Shown here: piece by piece, positions 24,052 through 28,147 of the stretch
Position numbering within the stretch: position 1 is the stretch's first letter
How the letters are laid out: each line of letters begins with the position of its first letter
Source: Pelotomaculum sp. UBA5255
GTDB taxonomy: Bacteria > Bacillota > Desulfotomaculia > Desulfotomaculales > Pelotomaculaceae
Reading direction: 5' to 3'
DNA length: 28,147 nt
NCBI GenBank assembly: GCA_002408725.1
Contig: DHTR01000103.1
Span: 9,200 to 37,346 of the forward strand
Notes under the pieces: generated by a model
Told to the model about the DNA's origin: nothing
Seen by the model: only the letters and a program-made list of their open reading frames with translations
The model's database searches: none
Made by a program: the position numbers and the translations under genes

Positions 24052-24239
24052 TTCAGGCAGTGGTTGCTGCCGGGAAAGATATGCTTAAGATTTTTAAAAC
24101 CATGCTCGCTAAGGTATTTTTTCAGCTCCACGATCTTGATGTTAGGATGGGCGAACGGAATATCAGTGGTGATGGCTGCGCGGCACATTTGCTGTAAGTC
24201 ATTTTAGGCTGCGCCTGGTAGGCGTTTTCCAACCATTCT

Positions 24240-25163
24240 CTACCCCCCTGTTAGGTTCCCCAGAGCATCTTCCAGAGCAGACCTTAATTCAGGAAACCTA
24301 AAGTCAAAACCCGCACCAAGAATTTTTTCTGGAACAGCCCGTTGGCCGTGCAACAACATTTCCGCCATTTGACCTAATGCTACTTTTAATAAAAATTCAG
24401 GAACCGGCACCCAAGAAGGTCTTTTAAGAACTTCTCCTAAAACCTTGCAGAAATCTCTCATTCTTACTGACTCTGGAGCAGTCGCGTTTATAGGACCGGT
24501 TAGCTCTTGATGTTCGATTATGAACCTGATCATACTCGTTAAATCCTGGATGTGTATCCAGGAAAGCCATTGATTTCCCGTGCCCAGCGGGCCGCCCAGG
24601 TAGAATTTAAAAGGCATGGCCATTCTGTTTAGTGCGCCTTCATTTCCTAATACCACGCCAATCCGGATAGTTATGGCTCTGGTTAAATCACTTTGCGCCT
24701 TGTATGCTTCATTTTCCCAATCCCGGCAAACCTGAGCCAGGAAATCCTGTCCAGCTGCTGCGGACTCGGTTATCCCAACATCCTGACATGGTCCGTAATA
24801 GCCGACCGCTGAAGCGTTAATCAGCATTTGGGGCTGAATTACACGATTATTTATGGCCGAAACAATGGCACCGGTAGTTCTGAGCCTGCTGGCCAAAATC
24901 TCCCGCTTTACTGAATTGGACCAGCGACGGCTGCCGATTGACTCCCCCGTCAGGTTAATCACCGCGTCAATTTCCCGCAGCTCACAAATAGAAGATAGAG
25001 GGGAAATATTGTCCCATTCTATTATCCTAACTTTATTCCCCAAGCTATCGGCAGCATTTTGGCGATTTCTCGTTACAACGAATACCTGATATCCGTTAGC
25101 AAGCAATTCTCGTGTTAGGTTTCTTCCGACGAAACCCGTCCCACCAAAAATTGCAACATTCAT
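24240..25163 (-). CDS. TIGR01777-family SDR epimerase-like protein
   Basis: A 307-residue extended short-chain dehydrogenase/reductase-like protein: nucleotide motif IFGGTGFVGRNLTRELL at the N-terminus, DAVINLTGESIGSRRW, the active-site region INASAVGYYGP with Ser and Tyr, WENEAYKAQ, IRIGVVLGNEGGALN-like loop (here GNEGALNRM), WLSWIHIQDL, and a C-terminal DUF1731-type domain with RPSWVPVPEFLLKVALGQMAEMLLHGQRAVP. This is the whole TIGR01777 (YfcH-like) pattern. GGAGGTGGAGGGAG precedes the ATG. Biochemical function of the family is poorly known; NAD(P) binding is expected. It is followed on the minus strand by the gene relic and preceded by the GNAT gene in the same direction. Confidence 0.92.
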   Translation of the reverse strand: MNVAIFGGTGFVGRNLTRELLANGYQVFVVTRNRQNAADSLGNKVRIIEWDNISPLSSICELREIDAVINLTGESIGSRRWSNSVKREILASRLRTTGAIVSAINNRVIQPQMLINASAVGYYGPCQDVGITESAAAGQDFLAQVCRDWENEAYKAQSDLTRAITIRIGVVLGNEGALNRMAMPFKFYLGGPLGTGNQWLSWIHIQDLTSMIRFIIEHQELTGPINATAPESVRMRDFCKVLGEVLKRPSWVPVPEFLLKVALGQMAEMLLHGQRAVPEKILGAGFDFRFPELRSALEDALGNLTGG

Positions 25164-25251
25164 CTCCCTCCACCTCCGTAGCAGCGTCTAACATTCCGCG
25201 CGCTGCCGAAACCGCCGTCCCCCTCCCAGGGTTGGCGCGACATTCAGCACA

Positions 25252-25722
25252 TTATCTTAAGATTCCGGCAGTCTTTCGGTAAAATATTTCATCATGCCCT
25301 GAAACCACTAAATCCGACAAGATGCCCACCTTTACAAAACCTGTTTTTTCATAGAATCGCTGTGCCCTAACGTTAGCCACAGAACAAATCAAAAATATGT
25401 TTGGTATCTTTTGAAATGCTAAATTAGCAATGTAGTCTATAAGTTTGGCGCCAATCCCCTGTCCCCTGTAAGGCTCGTCCACTGCCACCATTCTTACATA
25501 CGAACCGATGTTTCCAACACCACCTATGCTCAGAGTAATAAACCCCACAACCTGGCGGCAATTTATTTCTACAACGTAAATTGTATCTTCCATTTTTTCA
25601 AATAAGCCAATTGCAGTGTCATAATTTATTCCGTAACAAGTCCAAGCTTTTGATGTCGATATAATACTGGCAAGTATAGGGAAATCCCTATACTCCCCTT
25701 GCCTTATAAATACCTCTTCCAT
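25252..25722 (-). CDS. GNAT family N-acetyltransferase
   Basis: A 156-residue GNAT-fold protein. The acetyl-CoA pyrophosphate loop is PYRGQGIGAKLIDYI (about residues 84-98), preceded by VRMVAVDEPYRG and followed by ICSVANVRAQRFYEKTGFVKVG, the classic motif B with AQRFYEKTGF. GAGGTGGATT before the ATG is the ribosome binding site. The acceptor (small molecule or protein amine) cannot be told. It reads in the same direction as the TIGR01777 gene, 88 bases upstream of it, so the two may be cotranscribed. Confidence 0.9.
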   Translation of the reverse strand: MEEVFIRQGEYRDFPILASIISTSKAWTCYGINYDTAIGLFEKMEDTIYVVEINCRQVVGFITLSIGGVGNIGSYVRMVAVDEPYRGQGIGAKLIDYIANLAFQKIPNIFLICSVANVRAQRFYEKTGFVKVGILSDLVVSGHDEIFYRKTAGILR

Positions 25723-26113
25723 AATCCACCTCGAAGGATTTAATCTAACAATTCAATCGCCGCGTTTGACGTAACCCGCCGCAATTTCTTCCGGCGCATC
25801 AATGCCGGTTGCTAATCAACAGGTAGGAATGATACGATAAATAGAGGTGCTATTTGTAGCGTAGGGATAATTTCTGACAGGCACAAGATGTTAGATATGA
25901 AGTTTTATTCATCTTTAATTCTAAACTTTAAAGATGCTGATAGCTACTTGGCAATATTATACAAGCCAATCAATTGGATTACAATGCTAAACCCAACAAA
26001 GGATTACATGTATTGTTGCGATTGAACTAAATCTAAAATTTTATTTTTATCGTGAAACTTTCTATGTGGAAAGGGGTTAATATAATATTGGAAGCCCTTA
26101 AGGGGGAGTAACG
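25723..26113. other. Intergenic region upstream of the ECF operon
   Basis: A 391-base gap between divergent genes. It contains repeat copy B at its right end. The rest is AT-rich with no recognisable gene, RNA or terminator. Confidence 0.5.
26053..26099 (+). promoter_or_regulatory. Putative autoregulated ECF promoter (repeat copy B)
   Basis: TGAAAC at 26053-26058, an 18-base spacer with a CTTTC/GAAAG dyad, then GTTAATATAAT, ending GGAAGCCCTT. It is 15 bases before the ECF sigma start codon, and a near-identical element occurs at 23981. The AAC in the -35 is typical of ECF promoters, and ECF factors commonly transcribe their own gene. Confidence 0.55.
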
Positions 26114-26692
26114 GTGAAAACCAACACCGAGCACGACTTAATCATCCGCTGCCGAAAAGGTGATGAACCGGCTTGGCGTCTGTTGTTAACCCGCTATGAA
26201 GCCTACGTTTACCGGCTGTGCTTTCGAATTAGCGGGTCGCGGGACGACGCCCTGGATCTTACCCAGGAAGCGCTTGTGAAAGTGTTGAACGGCCTGGTCA
26301 AGTTTCAGCCTGGTCGGCCTTTTAAGCCTTGGCTGCGGCAGGTTACGGTAAATTCCTGTTTAAATTACTTCCGGCGGCTTGCTCCTAAGACGGTATCCCT
26401 GGAGCAGCCGGTTGCCGAAGACATTGTGCTCGGAGATACCCTTGACGGCGGCACAGATGACCCGGCGGCTGTCGTGGAATGGCAGGATGCCCGTGAGGTA
26501 ATCCGGCAAGCGGTGGGACGGCTTTCCCCCCAGCAGCGCTTAGTACTTGTAATGCGCCACCAGGAGGGGCTGAGCTACGAAGAAATAGCGTCAACCACCA
26601 AACTGCCGCTGGGTACGGTGAAGTCTTATCTCTTCCGGGCCCGGCAGCAGTTGCGGCGTGAACTGGCTGGTGTTTATGGATGGGAGGGGTGA
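26114..26692 (+). CDS. ECF-type RNA polymerase sigma factor
   Basis: A 192-residue group IV sigma factor. Region 2 spans about residues 10-85 with YEAYVYRLCFRISGSRDDAL, DLTQEALVKVL (core binding and -10 recognition) and FKPWLRQVTVNSCLNYFR. A short linker follows, then region 4 (about 130-185) with LSPQQRLVLVMRHQEGLSYE and LPLGTVKSYLFRARQQLRREL, the -35-binding helix-turn-helix. Start is a GTG at 26114 behind AAGGGGGAG. It is coupled to a zinc-type anti-sigma gene four bases downstream. Its upstream repeat suggests autoregulation. The signal is unknown. Confidence 0.93.
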   Translation: MKTNTEHDLIIRCRKGDEPAWRLLLTRYEAYVYRLCFRISGSRDDALDLTQEALVKVLNGLVKFQPGRPFKPWLRQVTVNSCLNYFRRLAPKTVSLEQPVAEDIVLGDTLDGGTDDPAAVVEWQDAREVIRQAVGRLSPQQRLVLVMRHQEGLSYEEIASTTKLPLGTVKSYLFRARQQLRRELAGVYGWEG

Positions 26693-26696
26693 GAAA

Positions 26697-27128
26697 ATGA
26701 AGTGCAGTACGGAAGTTTTACAAACTTTTCTGGACGGCGAAATGGAGCCTGTTGAAATAGAGGTTGTTCGCCGCCACCTCGGTTGCTGCCCATTTTGCCG
26801 GCAGGAACTTTCCCGGCTGAGACTGCTTTGGTTGGAACTGGGACAGGGCGAGGAAATTGAAGTTCCGGAAATACTTCCTTTCATCCGCCAGCAGGCTGTC
26901 ACCAGGGCCAGGGCGGCCGGACAGGAAGTAGAAGGGACATCCGGAGTCAGTCTCTGGGAAGCCCAAAAACTGGCCTGGCAGCCGGTCCTTGCCGGGATTG
27001 TCCAGATTCCAGGATCGCGGCAGATAGGGCGTTTGGCCATGCTTACCGGACGGGGACTGCCCACCGTCATCCGGGGCCTTTCATCTCTTGCAGGTATGAT
27101 TACCGGCAGAAAGCGGGGCCGTCGTTGA
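26697..27128 (+). CDS. Zinc-finger anti-sigma factor (ZAS family)
   Basis: A 143-residue protein from the ATG at 26697 (GGGAGGGG upstream). Near residue 3 comes MKCSTEVLQTFLDGEME, and at about 22-33 the ZAS signature HLGCCPFC (His-x3-Cys-x2-Cys), which binds zinc and clamps the partner sigma factor. Unlike most such proteins it has no clear transmembrane helix; the C-terminal half (VLAGIVQIPGSRQIGRLAML) is only mildly hydrophobic, ending in basic GRKRGRR. It may therefore be a soluble, possibly redox-responsive (RsrA-like) anti-sigma factor or associate with the membrane through the basic end; that is inference. Its TGA overlaps the TTG of the DUF2953 gene. Confidence 0.85.
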   Translation: MKCSTEVLQTFLDGEMEPVEIEVVRRHLGCCPFCRQELSRLRLLWLELGQGEEIEVPEILPFIRQQAVTRARAAGQEVEGTSGVSLWEAQKLAWQPVLAGIVQIPGSRQIGRLAMLTGRGLPTVIRGLSSLAGMITGRKRGRR

Positions 27129-27826
27129 GTTGGTGGACCGTTTTTATCTTAATTCTAGTCCTTCTGCCGGTGGGGCTTTTATGCGTACCGCTGACCTTTA
27201 AGGCCAGGGGTTGCCTTCGTACGGAGGAGCGGTGGTTGGAGGCAAGGGTTGCCTGGGGCTGGAGATTACTTACCGTTGCCTTGAGTATAAAAGGGAGAGA
27301 AACATCGTTTAGTCTGCGGCTGGCCGGGATACCGTTCCCTGTTCCTCGTGAAAAACCTGAAGCCGTCGGGGCAAAGGAATTCAAAAAGAAAATCAAGAAA
27401 AAAATCAAGAAAAAAACCGGGCGCAAGGAGAAAAAAAACAGATTCAATTTCTCTGTAGCCACTGCAATACTTAACAGGAAGTTTCTAGAAGCCGTTTGGG
27501 GGTACTGTCAAAGGCTTATTCAATCCTTCCGGCTTCGCTTGCGGTTGAGCGGTGTCTATGGTACCGATGACCCGGCTCTAACCGGACTAATTGCCGGTTT
27601 AATCGCTGCACTGCACGCCGGGCATATTAATCTTAACCTAGAGGCCGACTTCAGCGGTCCAACTCTTGATCTAACGGGGGAAACATCAGGCAGGATCGTA
27701 CCGGCTGTAATCCTGTGGTTCACCATACGTTTTCTGCTGGCCGAACCGCTCCGGAAGCTCTGGTGGTCCCATCTAAAAACAAAATTAATAAGAAGAAAAC
27801 CAAAGGAGGGTGTGCAATATGTTTAA
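27125..27826 (+). CDS. DUF2953 domain protein (YtfI-like, sporulation-associated)
   Basis: A 233-residue protein with an N-terminal membrane helix (WWTVFILILVLLPVGLLCVPL), a Lys-rich segment at about residues 86-104 (KEFKKKIKKKIKKKTGRKEK), and a C-terminal beta-rich DUF2953 domain with LRLRLSGVYGTDDPALTGL and LNLEADFSGPTLDLTGETSG. In many spore formers this family (YtfI) directly precedes gerW/ytfJ, as it does here. It is made in the forespore in Bacillus. The start is a TTG at 27125, overlapping the anti-sigma stop. Cotranscription with the ECF pair is unusual in my experience. Confidence 0.85.
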   Translation: MSWWTVFILILVLLPVGLLCVPLTFKARGCLRTEERWLEARVAWGWRLLTVALSIKGRETSFSLRLAGIPFPVPREKPEAVGAKEFKKKIKKKIKKKTGRKEKKNRFNFSVATAILNRKFLEAVWGYCQRLIQSFRLRLRLSGVYGTDDPALTGLIAGLIAALHAGHINLNLEADFSGPTLDLTGETSGRIVPAVILWFTIRFLLAEPLRKLWWSHLKTKLIRRKPKEGVQYV

Positions 27827-28147
27827 GGAAGACATTGAGTCCCTTGTATCTCGTCTTGAGAATCTGATCTCAACCAAGACCGTTGTCGGTGAGCCGATCG
27901 TTAACGGTAACACAACCATCATCCCCATTATGACAGCTGCTGTGGGTTTCGGCATGGGCAGCGGGGAGGGACAGGACGAGAAGCATGGGGGGGGTAAAGG
28001 CACCGGCGGGGGCGCCGGCTTGAAACTCAGTCCATCCGCGCTGCTGATCATCCAGGGAGATAATGTGCAGGTTTACTCCCTGAACCAGAAGGGCAGCCTG
28101 GCCAAACTGGTTGAAATGATTCCGGAAGTTGTGAACAAGCTCAAGCT
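27819..28147 (+). CDS. gerW: GerW (YtfJ)-family sporulation protein, N-terminal part (runs off window)
   Basis: The ATG at 27819 lies within the end of the DUF2953 gene (overlap eight bases) behind AAAGGAGGG. The frame stays open to the last base, giving 109 residues: FKEDIESLVSRLENLISTKT, VVGEPIVNGNTTIIPIMTAA, a Gly-rich GFGMGSGEGQDEKHGGGKG, then LSPSALLIIQGDNVQVYSL. These are the full-length family's hallmarks (the VxGxPIxxxxxTxIPV core followed by a Gly-rich linker). YtfJ is needed for germination through SleB deposition in Bacillus. Only a short C-terminal part should be missing. Confidence 0.93.
   Translation, partial: MFKEDIESLVSRLENLISTKTVVGEPIVNGNTTIIPIMTAAVGFGMGSGEGQDEKHGGGKGTGGGAGLKLSPSALLIIQGDNVQVYSLNQKGSLAKLVEMIPEVVNKLK

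Larger units (their letters stand above)
23973..24239 (-). pseudogene. Unidentified gene relic with a frameshift
   Basis: Two overlapping minus-strand frames look coding: EWLENAYQAQPKMTYSKCAA upstream, and after a frame change ITTDIPFAHPNIKIVELKKY, continuing LSEHGFKNLKHIFPGSNHCL. Codon use in these stretches resembles real genes. No start codon with an RBS and no complete domain is seen, and I do not recognise the family. The piece lies between jetC and the TIGR01777 gene and overlaps the hairpin at 24020-24051. Confidence is low. Confidence 0.3.

Noticed and set aside
25180..25770. attC-like starts (GTCTAACATTC near 25186 and ATCTAACAATTC near 25742) flanking the GNAT gene, suggesting integron cassettes
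   Set aside because: No matching GTTRRRY end with complementary arms could be found for either, the inner helices do not pair well, and the cassette orientation does not fit the gene directions. No integrase gene is seen.

Overview
The window looks like the chromosome of a spore-forming, anaerobic-type Firmicute. The Peptococcaceae (Desulfotomaculum/Pelotomaculum-like) are my best guess. The reasons are a GerW (YtfJ)-type sporulation gene at the right edge, strong Shine-Dalgarno sites (GGAGG types), GC-rich genes separated by AT-rich gaps, and a gene mix of P-type Ca ATPase, Mop, TPP riboswitch, MacB-type ABC export and Wadjet. Taxonomy is inference. No rRNA, tRNA, CRISPR array or insertion sequence was recognised.

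Layout, left to right. (1) 1-1731 is the 3' part of a Ca2+-type P-type ATPase, sharing a long bidirectional terminator with a convergent mop (molbindin) gene. (2) 1975-2788 is AT-rich. It holds a strong promoter for mop, a remnant of an ABC substrate-binding protein gene, and a leader with two tandem hairpins. (3) 2789-6561 is a four-gene operon: a beta-RFAP-synthase-like (MptG-like) GHMP-fold protein, a TrpF-like isomerase, a zinc MDR dehydrogenase and a DhnA/ADH-synthase-like aldolase. I know of no described pathway with this set. Two of the four are homologous to enzymes of archaeal methanopterin or p-aminobenzoate synthesis, so this is the best candidate here for an undescribed pathway. 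(4) 6630-8393 (minus) encodes two DUF1538 membrane proteins and a PII-like signalling protein in one overlapping operon. (5) 8934-12186 is a MacA/MacB-type ABC export operon with stop/start overlaps. (6) 12388-13820 (minus) is a thiamin salvage locus: two tandem TPP aptamers (92% identical), a collapsed thiC relic and an intact thiM. (7) 14007-15712 has a small HesB/IscA-like protein with an altered Cys motif, and a TehA/TDT-family transporter.

(8) 16091-23943 is a complete Wadjet anti-plasmid defence operon in the order jetD-jetA-jetB-jetC, preceded by a 13-bp-arm inverted repeat just downstream of a TATAAT box. JetA, JetB and JetC would form the MukBEF-like SMC complex and JetD the Toprim-type nuclease that cuts small circular DNA. 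(9) 23944-26113 holds a gene relic, a TIGR01777 SDR protein and a GNAT acetyltransferase, bracketed by two copies of a roughly 49-bp promoter-like element. (10) 26114-28147 is an operon of an ECF sigma factor, a zinc-type anti-sigma factor, a DUF2953 protein and the start of gerW. One copy of the repeated element lies directly upstream of the sigma gene, which suggests an autoregulated ECF promoter with a second target site after jetC.
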